Shown: positions 9,151 through 18,293 of the stretch, one piece after another
How the letters are laid out: every line of letters starts with the position of its first letter
Position numbering within the stretch: the first letter of the stretch is position 1
The notes under the pieces: model-generated
What the model saw: the letters and a program-made list of their open reading frames with translations, nothing else
Told to the model about the DNA's origin: nothing
Database searches by the model: none
Made by a program: the position numbers and the translations under genes
From: Rhodobacterales bacterium RIFCSPHIGHO2_02_FULL_62_130
GTDB lineage: Bacteria; Pseudomonadota; Alphaproteobacteria; Rhodobacterales; Rhodobacteraceae
DNA length: 64,000 bases
NCBI GenBank assembly: GCA_001828855.1
Contig: MHZT01000001.1
Span: 1-64,000, forward strand
Direction: 5' to 3'

Positions 9151-9190
9151 TTATGCGGGCTGCTATCGCATAACAGGGGGCTGTTATTGC
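9151..9190. other. Overlapping inverted repeats in a divergent intergenic region
   Basis: TTATGCG (9151-9157) pairs with CGCATAA (9167-9173). The second arm extends into TAACAG, which itself pairs with CTGTTA (9181-9186), and the following TTGCG can pair back to CGCA. The middle segment can therefore pair with either neighbour, but not both. It lies between divergent genes (9081 minus, 9274 plus), so it could be an operator or part of a leader. Confidence 0.5.
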
Positions 9191-9273
9191 GTGGCCAGAG
9201 CGTGTGACCGAGGATCAGGCATCAGGTTCGTCGCAATGGCGGGCCAATCAGAAAAACCCCAGTGGAGGCTGCC

Positions 9274-9759
9274 ATGACCACGATCCCTTCGGACATCCTT
9301 GCGGAAACCCATCACGCCCTGGCGCGCCGTTCTGCGGTGAAACCGGCCGGAAGGTTCTGGCGCGGGTTGACCGCCCTGACGGTTGCGGCGTCTTTGGTGC
9401 TGGGGTCGGCGGCTCCGTCTTTTGCAGACAAGCAGAGCGATGATCTGGCCAAGGCCTTGGCGGCGGCGTTGCTGCTGGGCGCGGTCATCAACGGCATCGA
9501 CAATAACAATGACCGCCACAAGCCGCGCCACCCGCCGGAACCGGTGCGGCAAAAGCGGGTGCCTTCGGTTTGTGCGATTGAAATCGACAGCGATCGGGGG
9601 CGGTCTGTGACCGTTTACACCGAAAGCTGTCTGCGTGACGAAGGCTTTCGCCGCCTGCCGAATTGCGGGCGGTCGGTACGGATTTATGGCCAGCGCGATC
9701 GCATCTATTCAGATCAATGCCTGCGGGATGCGGGCTATCGCACCGGGCGGCATCACTAA
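9274..9759 (+). CDS. Secreted protein with two cysteine-containing repeats
   Basis: A 161-residue protein. A hydrophobic segment near residues 32-51 ends in PSFADK and looks like a signal peptide preceded by a long basic N-terminus. The C-terminal half contains two related units, each with a Cys followed by a short beta-type stretch and then SCLRDEGF or QCLRDAGY, ending in RTGRHH. GGAGG is 5 bases before the ATG at 9274; the GTG at 9262 lacks a site. Function unknown; it is followed by a strong terminator, so it is its own transcription unit. Confidence 0.7.
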   Translation: MTTIPSDILAETHHALARRSAVKPAGRFWRGLTALTVAASLVLGSAAPSFADKQSDDLAKALAAALLLGAVINGIDNNNDRHKPRHPPEPVRQKRVPSVCAIEIDSDRGRSVTVYTESCLRDEGFRRLPNCGRSVRIYGQRDRIYSDQCLRDAGYRTGRHH

Positions 9760-9805
9760 GGGATACATCCGGCCCTGAACCTTTCGCCCTAGGGGCCGGA
9801 TGTCT

Positions 9806-9840
9806 GGGGCGGAAGGACGAGCAGCTTCCGCCCCTTTTTT
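9806..9840 (+). terminator. Strong intrinsic terminator upstream of rnhB
   Basis: GGGGCGGAAG and CTTCCGCCCC form a perfect 10-bp stem with a 9-base loop, followed by TTTTTT. Immediately before it, ACATCCGGCCC (9765-9775) and GGGCCGGATGT (9793-9803) form a second perfect 11-bp hairpin. Both lie after the stop at 9759. Confidence 0.9.
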
Positions 9841-9869
9841 CATGCACCGATCTCGGCTAGGCCAGAGGC

Positions 9870-10506
9870 ATGGCAAAGATCATCGCAGATTATCAGTTTG
9901 AGGCCGCCGCACTGGCACGCGGTCTTGGTCCCGTGGCGGGTGTGGACGAGGTGGGGCGCGGGCCATTGGCCGGCCCTGTGACAGCGGCGGCTGTGGTGCT
10001 GGATCTGGCGCGGATGCCGGCGGGTCTTGCCGATTCCAAGGCTTTGACGGCGGCGCGGCGGGAGCGGCTGTTTGTAGAGATCATGGCATCGGCGGTGGTG
10101 TCGGTGGCGCATGCCTCGGTTGAGGAGATTGACACGCTGAACATCCTGCGCGCCTCGCATCTGGCGATGGAGCGGGCGGTGACGGGGCTGGCCGTGGTGC
10201 CGGGGTTTGTGCTGGTGGATGGCAATCTGATTCCGGCAGGGTTGCAGGGCCGTGCCGAGGCTATCGTGAAGGGCGACGCGCGGTCATGGTCGATTGCGGC
10301 GGCTTCGATCATCGCCAAGGTGACGCGGGATCGCATCATGGTGGATTTGGCGCAACAGCATCCCGGCTATGGCTGGGAGTGCAACGCCGGTTACCCGACA
10401 AAACAGCATCTGGAGGCGCTTCAAAATCTAGGGGTGACCCCTTGGCATAGGCGTTCGTTCAAACCCGTCCACAATATGTTGTATCAAGAAGTTTCTGTAA
10501 CCTCTT

Positions 10507-10508
<2 letters not shown>
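9870..10508 (+). CDS. rnhB: Ribonuclease HII
   Basis: A 212-residue enzyme removing ribonucleotides from DNA-RNA hybrids. [14 protein letters not shown] near residue 25 holds the first acidic pair. LADSKALT follows, and LVDGN and then [14 protein letters not shown] carry further active-site residues. [11 protein letters not shown] is the typical C-terminal block. The stop codon TGA at 10506-10508 overlaps the first GANTC site of the ccrM upstream region, a tight arrangement with the downstream methyltransferase gene. Confidence 0.97.
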
Positions 10509-11718
<1,210 letters not shown>

Positions 11719-11752
11719 GACGACGGGGCCGCGTGGGTTTGCGCGACGCTTT

Positions 11753-11774
11753 GTCGGGGTGAACCCCGACCTAC
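11753..11774 (+). repeat. Dispersed hairpin repeat, family A, copy 2
   Basis: Same 22-bp sequence as copy 1 (GTCGGGG-TGAA-CCCCGAC then CTAC), 34 bp after the ccrM stop. Confidence 0.85.
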
Positions 11775-11819
11775 GCCCGACAGTTTACGCCCGTGCTGTG
11801 GTCCGCCCGCAGCACTAAC

Positions 11820-11853
11820 TACCCCGTCCTGTTCACAGGATGGGGTCTTTTGG
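11820..11853 (+). terminator. Likely ccrM terminator
   Basis: ACCCCGTCCTG pairs with CAGGATGGGGT (one G-T pair) around the loop TTCA and is followed by CTTTTGGGTTTT. It is about 100 bp after the ccrM stop, behind a family A repeat. Confidence 0.7.
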
Positions 11854-11878
11854 GTTTTGGGGCTGTGTTTTGGTGGGA

Positions 11879-11900
11879 GTCGGGGTGAACCCCGACCTAC
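11879..11900 (+). repeat. Dispersed hairpin repeat, family A, copy 3
   Basis: Same 22-bp unit as the other copies, here preceded by GTGGGA, which also precedes copy 4. Confidence 0.85.
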
Positions 11901-11970
11901 GGTCTGTTTATGGGATGGGGCCTTTGGGGATTATGGTTGTGGTGCAAGCGGCGGGGCGGGCGGGGTGGGA

Positions 11971-11992
11971 GTCGGGGTGAACCCCGACCTAC
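11971..11992 (+). repeat. Dispersed hairpin repeat, family A, copy 4
   Basis: Same 22-bp unit. It faces copy 5 in inverted orientation 25 bp away, so the two together with flanking GGTGGGA/TCCCACT can form one long stem. Confidence 0.85.
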
Positions 11993-12017
11993 CGGCTGAT
12001 TACCGCAAGACACGTCT

Positions 12018-12039
12018 GTAGGTCGGGGTTCACCCCGAC
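12018..12039 (-). repeat. Dispersed hairpin repeat, family A, copy 5 (inverted)
   Basis: The reverse complement of copies 1-4, followed by CTCCCACTCCC, 38 bp beyond the stop of the small secreted-protein gene at 12078. It has the opposite polarity to copy 4. Confidence 0.85.
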
Positions 12040-12077
12040 TCTCCCACTCCCACAGCCTTTTCGGACGCCTCGGGCTG

Positions 12078-12296
12078 TCAGCCGGAACAGGCGACCTCGT
12101 AGGCGGTGCTGCCGGGGGTGTTGTTGATCAGGTAGCAGCGTTGCCTGCCGTCATCGCCGACGCAGGTGGTCCATGACGTGCCGTTGCCTTGGTCCATCCA
12201 GTCGGTGCAGCTCTGCTCGGCCCGCGCCAAGCCCGCGCTGAGGGAGAAAACAGTCAGCGCCAGAAGCGCCGCTGCGCTGCGGGGGGATCGTGTCAT
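12078..12296 (-). CDS. Small cysteine-containing secreted protein
   Basis: A 72-residue protein with a basic start (MTRSPRSAAALL) and a hydrophobic signal peptide ending LARAEQ. The mature part of about 45 residues has four cysteines (SCTDWM, TTCVGDD, RCYLINN, VACSG), which fits two disulfides in the periplasm. Function unknown. Upstream, 12297-12452 is a divergent promoter region with the SAM methyltransferase gene. Confidence 0.65.
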   Translation of the reverse strand: MTRSPRSAAALLALTVFSLSAGLARAEQSCTDWMDQGNGTSWTTCVGDDGRQRCYLINNTPGSTAYEVACSG

Positions 12297-12452
12297 GTTG
12301 CACCTCGTTGCTTTGCCAATACCTCATTCTAGCACAGGTCGGGCTGTTGCGCTTTGATCTGTCCCAAGTTTCAGGCCGCGCCGATTAATGTCACGCGGGG
12401 CGGTGCGCTTGGGCTATGCTGAGGCCGTGCGATGGCCTTTGTAGGAGATGCC

Positions 12453-13493
12453 ATGCTGATCCCCGTGGCCGAGTTGCGACGTGCTTGCATGGCAGAAGAG
12501 GCGGCCTTGCAGGTCAGGCTGGCCGAGGTGGTGCGGCTGTTCACCCCGCCCTTGTCGCGGGCGCGGCGCGGGCAGGTGCGGGAGGCTTTGGCACAGGCCA
12601 AACTGTCATTCTCGCGGCTGTCGTGGCTGTGGGCGCAGCATATGATGGACCCGGCCCTTCACGGGCTGCCGCCCTTGCACCCTGACCGGCAGTTCTTTGA
12701 CGCGCTGCATCGCAGGATGCGGCCTTGGGCGGCGGGGCATGAGGCGCTGTCCCGCGTGCTGCGGCAGGGGCCGCTGCCGTTGTTGCCGCATCCGCCTGCG
12801 CCCGATGCGTCCGAGGCGGTGCAACTGGCGGTGCAGGACTGGGCTTGGCTGCGGTTGCACCGGCATCTAAGCCCCGTGACCGATGCCGCGCCCATTCGGG
12901 GCAACGGGCAATTTGCCGATATTCCTCTGCCTATGGCCGAGTTTCTGCGGCATCTGATGCTGGCGCGGCGGGTCGGGGTGGCGCAGGGCAAAGCGGCGCT
13001 GCGGTTTCTGGATGTGGGCTGCGGTGTGGGGCTGAAGGTGCTAATGGCCGCCGAGGTGTTGGGCCATGCCGACGGGTTGGAATATCAGCCCGATCTGACG
13101 CGGGTGGCGGGGCGGATGCTGCGGCGGGCGGGGTTCGCGTCGCGGGTGATGGCGGGCGATGCCTTGGGGTTTGACGGTTTTGGCGGTTATGATGTGGTCT
13201 ATTTTTACCGGCCGATCCATCAGCCCGACCAGATGGCCGCGCTTGAGGCGCGGATCGCAGCGCAGGCGCGGGCGGGGGCGATTCTGATCGCGCCCTATGT
13301 AGGGTTTGCCGATCATGCTGATGCTTTGGGCTGTCAGCGGGTGGCGGGATTTGTCTATGTGAAAGGCGTGGTGGACAAGGCGTTGCTGGCGCGGGTGGCG
13401 CAGGTAGGCTTTGGCGATCCGCGGCCAGTGGACCCGCCCGAGGGGTTCATGGCGCCACTGATGGCCGCGCTGCGCGCTTGGGCGCATCTTTAA
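12453..13493 (+). CDS. Class I SAM-dependent methyltransferase
   Basis: A 346-residue protein. The first 160 residues are helical, without a recognised domain. The Rossmann-like methyltransferase core follows, with LRFLDVGCGVGLKVLMA (SAM-binding motif I) and then ADGLEYQPDL, and VMAGDALGF as later motifs. The substrate is unknown. AGGAGA at 12443-12448 fixes the start at ATG 12453; the ATG at 12432 has no site. It converges with the alkB-like gene, the two stops being 12 bp apart. Confidence 0.82.
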   Translation: MLIPVAELRRACMAEEAALQVRLAEVVRLFTPPLSRARRGQVREALAQAKLSFSRLSWLWAQHMMDPALHGLPPLHPDRQFFDALHRRMRPWAAGHEALSRVLRQGPLPLLPHPPAPDASEAVQLAVQDWAWLRLHRHLSPVTDAAPIRGNGQFADIPLPMAEFLRHLMLARRVGVAQGKAALRFLDVGCGVGLKVLMAAEVLGHADGLEYQPDLTRVAGRMLRRAGFASRVMAGDALGFDGFGGYDVVYFYRPIHQPDQMAALEARIAAQARAGAILIAPYVGFADHADALGCQRVAGFVYVKGVVDKALLARVAQVGFGDPRPVDPPEGFMAPLMAALRAWAHL

Positions 13494-13505
13494 GGGGAAG
13501 CGGTT

Positions 13506-14651
13506 TCAGGGAGAACCGGCGGGCATCGGGGTTTTGCCTTTGTTATAGGGCTTCCAATCCTCGATGTCGGGGTAATAGGCGCGCCGCCACGCCCGCACGC
13601 GGGGGTTCATGATGCGCTTCCACACAGGCGGGATCATCGCGGCAAAGGTCATCACCGGATAGCCGTAGGGCAGTTGCGGGGCGTCCGTTGCGGGGTAGGT
13701 TTGCAGCAGGGGAAAGCGGCGGTCGGGTTTGTAATGGTGATCGGAATGGCGTTGCAGGTTGATCAGCAGCCAGTTCGACGCGCGATGCGCCGCGTTCCAG
13801 CTATGGCGCGGCAGGACGTGTTCGTATTTGCCATTGCCAAGGTGGCGGCGGGTCAGGCCATAGTGCTCGACATAGTTCACCAGTTCCAGTTGCCAGACCG
13901 CTACGGCGGCTTGGAGCAAGAACAGGGCAAGGCCTTGCCAGCCGGAAAGGGCCAGCGCCATCGCCAGCATTGCGGTTTGCAGGGCGGCGTAGCGCCAGAA
14001 CGGGTTTGATCTGTGCAAGCTGGGCAGGCCGCGACGGGCCAGCATCGCAGCCTCGGCCCGCCATGCCGATTGCGGGCAATGCCAGAGGACGCGGAGGAAA
14101 TAGCGGTGAAAGCCTTCGTTATAGCGGGCGGTCACGGGATCGCGCGGGGTGCCGACATAAAGGTGATGCACCCGCAGATGTTCCGAGCGGAAATGGCTAT
14201 ACAGCACCGAGGCCAGCAGCAGATCGCCCAGCCAGCGCTCCAGCCGTGATTTCTGGTGGGCAAGTTCATGGGCATAGACGATGCCGATGCTGCCGGACAT
14301 GATGCCCATGCCGCAGAACAGGCCGATTTGTTCGGGCGTGGACAGGGTGCTGCGGGGGGCATACCAGATCAGGCCGACAAGCAGGGTGATCTGGATCGGG
14401 AACCAGATCAGGGTGATCAGGCGATACCAGAACAGGTCTTGCTCGGGGGTGGCGGGATCGGCGTTGTCCTCGTTCAGGCCGGTCAGCAGGTCAAGGATGG
14501 CGTAAAGCCCCCATGTGTAGGCAGGCATCAGCGCCAGCGCCCAGCCGCCAAAGCGGGCGGCGATCAGGACCACGGGGATGGTTCCCAGCGAAAGCCAGAA
14601 CGGCAGCGCGTTTTGCAGGCGTTTGACATCAGCGGGGGCAAGGGTGGTCAT
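13506..14651 (-). CDS. alkB: AlkB-type alkane 1-monooxygenase
   Basis: A 381-residue integral-membrane non-haem di-iron hydroxylase. Several membrane segments precede the histidine boxes, which appear in order as HELAHQ, HLRVHH and LQRHSDHH, with VEHYGL between the second and third. This set is typical of AlkB rather than of fatty-acid desaturases. The family oxidises n-alkanes to 1-alkanols using rubredoxin; no rubredoxin gene is adjacent. The start MTTLAPADVKRL at 14651 is chosen because the open frame upstream has no family-like sequence. It is 46 bp downstream of mutY. Confidence 0.9.
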   Translation of the reverse strand: MTTLAPADVKRLQNALPFWLSLGTIPVVLIAARFGGWALALMPAYTWGLYAILDLLTGLNEDNADPATPEQDLFWYRLITLIWFPIQITLLVGLIWYAPRSTLSTPEQIGLFCGMGIMSGSIGIVYAHELAHQKSRLERWLGDLLLASVLYSHFRSEHLRVHHLYVGTPRDPVTARYNEGFHRYFLRVLWHCPQSAWRAEAAMLARRGLPSLHRSNPFWRYAALQTAMLAMALALSGWQGLALFLLQAAVAVWQLELVNYVEHYGLTRRHLGNGKYEHVLPRHSWNAAHRASNWLLINLQRHSDHHYKPDRRFPLLQTYPATDAPQLPYGYPVMTFAAMIPPVWKRIMNPRVRAWRRAYYPDIEDWKPYNKGKTPMPAGSP

Positions 14652-14697
14652 GGCGCGCCTTCGGGTTTTCGGCAGTGTAGCGCAAATGCGTGGGGTC

Positions 14698-15735
14698 TCA
14701 ACGCGGTGGATTGACCTGTGACGCAAGGGCATGGGCCTTTCGCATCACGGTCGGCAGGTCGGTGGGGCGGACGGGGTGGAAGGCTCCGCGCGCAGGGTTG
14801 GCGGTGGTGGTGGCGGTCAGCACCCGCAGGATCAGGTGAAAATGGGTGAAGGTGTGGGTGATGGCTCCGGCATCGATCCAGTCGGCGGTCAGCGGGGCTT
14901 CGGCGCTGGTGCCATCCCAACCGGTCGAGGGAAAGCCCAGCATCCCGCCCAGAAGGCCGCGCGCGGGGCGATGCTCCAGCAGCCAGTCGCCCGCCGGATT
15001 ACGCAAGGCCCAAGCCGTGCCGTGGCGGGTGGGCTTTTCCGGTTTGGGCAGTTTGCGCGGCAGGTCGGCCTGGATGCCGGCTCGGCGCGCGGCGCAGAGG
15101 TGCAGCAGCGGGCAGATCGTGCAGGCGGGGCTGCGGGGCGTGCAGATGGTGGCGCCAAGGTCCATCACGGCTTGGGCATAATCCCCCGCGCGGGTCTGCG
15201 GGGTGACGGTGGCGGCAAGGCGGGTCAGTTCGGATTTCGCCGTCGGCAGCGGGGTTTCCACCGCAAACACCCGCGCGATCACCCGTTCCACATTGCCATC
15301 CACCACGGTTTCGGGTGCGTCATAGGCAATCGAGGCTATGGCGGCAGCGGTATAGGGGCCAACGCCGGGCAGGCTGCGTAACCCGTCCAGCGTCGCAGGA
15401 AACTGCCCGCCGTGATCCGCCACAACGGCCCGCGCACAGGCCAGCAGGTTGCGCGCGCGGGCGTAGTAGCCAAGCCCCGCCCATTCGGCCATCACATCGG
15501 CGTCCGCCGCCGCAGCCAGCGCCGCCACATCCGGCCAGCGTTCGGTAAAGCGCAGGAAATAGGCGCGCACGGCGGCAACGGTGGTCTGTTGCAGCATCAC
15601 CTCGGACATCCAGACGCGGTAGGGGTCGGGCATCACCCTTGCGGCGCGCGCGGCAGGCGGCACCCGCCACGGCATCGCGCGCGCGTTCACGTCATACCAT
15701 GCCAGAAGGGCCGCACTCAGGTCCGTGTCACGCAA
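14698..15735 (-). CDS. mutY: A/G-specific adenine DNA glycosylase
   Basis: A 345-residue MutY that removes adenine opposite 8-oxoguanine. WMSEVMLQQTTVAAV contains the catalytic Glu and LQQT motif. LPGVGPYTAAAI is the helix-hairpin-helix, and VVDGNVERVI has the catalytic Asp. The C-x6-C-x2-C-x5-C iron-sulphur loop is complete (CTPRSPACTICPLLHLC). The C-terminal domain is NUDIX-like, with RPARGLLGGMLGFPS. Transcribed away from the DciA-like gene; the 82-bp gap must hold both promoters. Confidence 0.96.
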   Translation of the reverse strand: MRDTDLSAALLAWYDVNARAMPWRVPPAARAARVMPDPYRVWMSEVMLQQTTVAAVRAYFLRFTERWPDVAALAAAADADVMAEWAGLGYYARARNLLACARAVVADHGGQFPATLDGLRSLPGVGPYTAAAIASIAYDAPETVVDGNVERVIARVFAVETPLPTAKSELTRLAATVTPQTRAGDYAQAVMDLGATICTPRSPACTICPLLHLCAARRAGIQADLPRKLPKPEKPTRHGTAWALRNPAGDWLLEHRPARGLLGGMLGFPSTGWDGTSAEAPLTADWIDAGAITHTFTHFHLILRVLTATTTANPARGAFHPVRPTDLPTVMRKAHALASQVNPPR

Positions 15736-15817
15736 TGTTTATTCCCCGTCATGTGCCAAGCCTCTGGCCCGCCCGTGCCTTGGCGCATAGAATAGCGCCA
15801 AACAGGAATAGGACCAG

Positions 15818-16354
15818 ATGGCCCGCGCAACCGCCCCCATGCCCAGTTCCCAGCGTCGCACTCGCGGCTTTGAGGCGGCATCGGGCCTGCTGAAAGATCA
15901 GGTGCGCGTTGCGGGCGAATCGCGTGGCTTTGCGGTGGCCCGCCTGCTGACCCATTGGACCGAGATCGCGGGCGAGCAGATGGCGGCGATCACCCGCCCC
16001 GTCAAGGTGGGCTACGGGCGCGAAGGCATGGGGGCCACCTTGACGCTGCTGGTGCAGGCCGCGCATGCGCCGATGGTGCAGATGGACTTGCCGCGCCTGA
16101 AAGAACGGGTCAACGCGGTTTACGGCTATAACGCGATTGCGCGCATATCGCTGACGCAGACGGCGGCCACGGGCTTTGCCGAGGGGCAGGCGCAATTCCT
16201 GCCTGCGGCTGCGGCCAGACCCGCCGCCCCCGATCCGGTCTTGCAGGCCGAGGCGGCGCGCACAGCGGCCCCGATCAGGGATGAAGGGCTGCGTGCGGCC
16301 CTTGAAGCCTTGGCGCAAAACATTTTAACTCGCCGGAAATCGAAGGAAGGCTGA
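15818..16354 (+). CDS. DUF721 / DciA-like protein
   Basis: A 178-residue protein whose first 110 residues (RGFEAASGLLKDQVRVAGESRGF, then LTHWTEIAGEQMAAIT) match the DUF721 domain that includes the DnaB helicase loader DciA. A variable Ala-rich C-terminal region of about 60 residues follows. The loader role is inferred from the family; some members only bind nucleic acid. It is followed after 4 bp by the DsbA-like gene, forming an operon that continues to the CoA-transferase gene. Confidence 0.82.
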   Translation: MARATAPMPSSQRRTRGFEAASGLLKDQVRVAGESRGFAVARLLTHWTEIAGEQMAAITRPVKVGYGREGMGATLTLLVQAAHAPMVQMDLPRLKERVNAVYGYNAIARISLTQTAATGFAEGQAQFLPAAAARPAAPDPVLQAEAARTAAPIRDEGLRAALEALAQNILTRRKSKEG

Positions 16355-16358
16355 AGCA

Positions 16359-17024
16359 ATGGCTATGAAACTGGGGATCGCGGCGCTGGCACTGGCGGCT
16401 GTCGGGGGCTTTGCCCTGTGGGGCGCGGGCAGCACCGCGCCGGGGATGTCGGCACTGGCCCCGATGGCGGCAAATGCACAGGAAACCACGGCTGCGGTTG
16501 AGGTGCAGGATTTCGGTCTGGGTCCGGTGGATGCAAAGGTGAAGGTGGTGGAATACGCATCCTTCACCTGCCCGCATTGCGCGAACTTCCATTCCGATGT
16601 CTGGCCGCAGCTAAAGGCCGAATACATCGACAGCGGCAAGATCCGCTTTGAATACCGCGAGGTCTACTTTGACCGCTATGGTCTGTGGGCCGCGATGATG
16701 GCGCGCTGCGGCGGAGAGCTGCGCTATTTCGGGATCACCGACATCCTGTTTGACACCCAAGCCGAATGGGCGGCCACGGATGATCCGGCACTGGTGGTGG
16801 AGAACCTGAAAAAGATCGGGCGCACGGCGGGCATGGACGATGCCACGCTGGACGCCTGCATGAAGGACGGTGCCACCGCCGAGGCGCTGGTGGCGCATTT
16901 CGAGACCAATTTCAAAGCCGATGGCATTGAAGGCACACCGTCGTTCATGATCAACGGCGTGAAACATTCCAACATGACCTATGCGGACATGAAGGCCGTT
17001 CTTGACGCCGAGCTTGCCAAGTAA
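16359..17024 (+). CDS. DsbA family thiol:disulfide oxidoreductase
   Basis: A 221-residue periplasmic protein. The N-terminus is a signal sequence, and the mature part starts near AQETTA. FTCPHC is the redox-active CPHC motif of a DsbA-type thioredoxin fold, and TPSFMING contains the cis-proline. A further cysteine pair (MARCGG and LDACMK) is present in the helical insert. It would introduce or shuffle disulfides in exported proteins. GAAGG precedes the start; the gene lies 4 bp after the DciA-like gene and its stop overlaps the CoA-transferase start (TAATG). Confidence 0.9.
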   Translation: MAMKLGIAALALAAVGGFALWGAGSTAPGMSALAPMAANAQETTAAVEVQDFGLGPVDAKVKVVEYASFTCPHCANFHSDVWPQLKAEYIDSGKIRFEYREVYFDRYGLWAAMMARCGGELRYFGITDILFDTQAEWAATDDPALVVENLKKIGRTAGMDDATLDACMKDGATAEALVAHFETNFKADGIEGTPSFMINGVKHSNMTYADMKAVLDAELAK

Positions 17025-18151
17025 TGCAGGCTCCGCTGGCAGGTGTGAAGGTCATCGAACTGGCGCGGATTCTGGCTGGCCCTTGGGCTGGCCAGACTTT
17101 GGCCGATCTGGGCGCGGATGTGATCAAGGTGGAGGCGCCCGAAGGCGATGATACCCGCCGCTGGGGGCCGCCCTTTGTCGAGCGCGATGGCGACAGGACA
17201 GCGGCCTATTTCTACGCCGCCAACCGGGGCAAGCGCAGCATCACCTGCGATTTCCGCACGCCGGAAGGCCAGGAGGTGGTGCGGAAACTGGTCGCCGACG
17301 CCGATGTGGTGATCGAGAATTTCAAGGTGGGGGGGCTGGCCAAATACGGGCTGGACTATGCCTCGCTGCGGGCGGTGAACCCGAAGCTGATCTATTGCTC
17401 GATCACCGGATTCGGCCAGACCGGGCCTTATGCCCACCGCGCGGGCTATGATTTCATCATTCAAGGCATGGCCGGACTGATGAGCGTGACCGGCGAACCT
17501 GATGGCCAGCCGCAAAAGGTGGGCGTGGCGGTGACGGATATCTTCACCGGCGTCTATGCGGCGACGGCGGTGCTGGCGGCACTGGTGCAGCGCGGCGTCA
17601 CGGGGGTGGGCCAACAGATCGACATGGCGCTTTTGGATGTGGCGACATCGATCATGGCCAATCAGGCGATGAACTATCTGGTGTCGGGCAAGGCTCCGGG
17701 GTTGATGGGCAACGCGCATCCCAATCTGGCCCCCTATGCGGTGTTCGATTGCGCCGATGGCTGGATCATTCTGGCCACGGGGAATGACGCGCAATACCAG
17801 CGGCTGTGCGGGATACTGGGGTTGGACGATATGGGAATGGCGGCGGATTACGCCACCAACGCCGACCGCATCGCCAATCGCGTGGAACTGACACGCCGCC
17901 TGACCGAGGGAACCAAGCGCTGGTCCAAGGCCGATCTGCTGGCAGCCTGCGAATCCAAGGGCGTCCCCGCCGGCCCGATCAACACGCTGGCCGAGGTGTT
18001 CGCCGACCCGCAAGTGATTGCGCGCGGGCTGCAGATCGCTCCCGATGGCATTGCGGGCGTGCGCTCGCCCATGACCTTCTCGGGCGCTGATCTGGCGCTT
18101 GACCGCCCCGCGCCGAAACTGGGCGAACATCAGGACGAGGTGCTGGGATAG
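17024..18151 (+). CDS. CaiB/BaiF family III CoA-transferase
   Basis: A 375-residue protein. LAGPWAGQTLADLGADVIKVE (split over residues 18-37) is the CoA-binding N-terminal signature of family III transferases. D172 in VTDIFTGVYA occupies the position of the catalytic Asp that forms the acyl-aspartyl intermediate. SKGVPAGPINTLAEVF is the C-terminal signature. The acid substrate cannot be told. The one-base overlap with the DsbA gene shows operon membership but no evident functional link. Its 3' end runs into family C and B repeats between convergent genes. Confidence 0.92.
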   Translation: MQAPLAGVKVIELARILAGPWAGQTLADLGADVIKVEAPEGDDTRRWGPPFVERDGDRTAAYFYAANRGKRSITCDFRTPEGQEVVRKLVADADVVIENFKVGGLAKYGLDYASLRAVNPKLIYCSITGFGQTGPYAHRAGYDFIIQGMAGLMSVTGEPDGQPQKVGVAVTDIFTGVYAATAVLAALVQRGVTGVGQQIDMALLDVATSIMANQAMNYLVSGKAPGLMGNAHPNLAPYAVFDCADGWIILATGNDAQYQRLCGILGLDDMGMAADYATNADRIANRVELTRRLTEGTKRWSKADLLAACESKGVPAGPINTLAEVFADPQVIARGLQIAPDGIAGVRSPMTFSGADLALDRPAPKLGEHQDEVLG

Positions 18152-18184
18152 GGCAACCCAGCCGCTTCCCCAGATCCCCTTTGG

Positions 18185-18257
18185 ATAAATATCCCCGCCG
18201 GAGGCACCCCGCCTTTGCGGTCTACGCCTCCGGCGGGAGTATTTAGACCAAGATGAA
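18185..18257. repeat. Family C repeat, inverted pair 1
   Basis: The right copy (18226-18257) reads GCCTCCGGCGGGAGTATTT, then AGACCAAGATGAAA. The left copy (18185-18205) is inverted in a variant form ATAAATATCCCCGCCGGAGGC. The pair lies between convergent genes (CoA-transferase plus, lpxK minus) and can form one long stem or two short ones. Confidence 0.8.
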
Positions 18258-18266
18258 ATCCAAAGG

Positions 18267-18293
18267 GTAGGGTGCGTGCTTGTCACGCACCTT
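18267..18293 (-). repeat. Family B repeat, copy 2, at the lpxK 3' end
   Basis: On the minus strand: AAGGTGCGTG-ACAAG-CACGCACC then CTAC, beginning at the first base after the lpxK TGA. The stem is 8 bp. Confidence 0.85.

Larger units (their letters stand above)
11719..12077. other. Non-coding stretch filled with family A repeats
   Basis: This 359-bp gap between the convergent ccrM and a small secreted-protein gene holds four family A hairpins, three plus and one minus. It also has an extra hairpin at 11820-11849, where ACCCCGTCCTG and CAGGATGGGGT flank a short loop and are followed by CTTTT, which is the likely ccrM terminator. I find no coding frame here. Confidence 0.75.
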
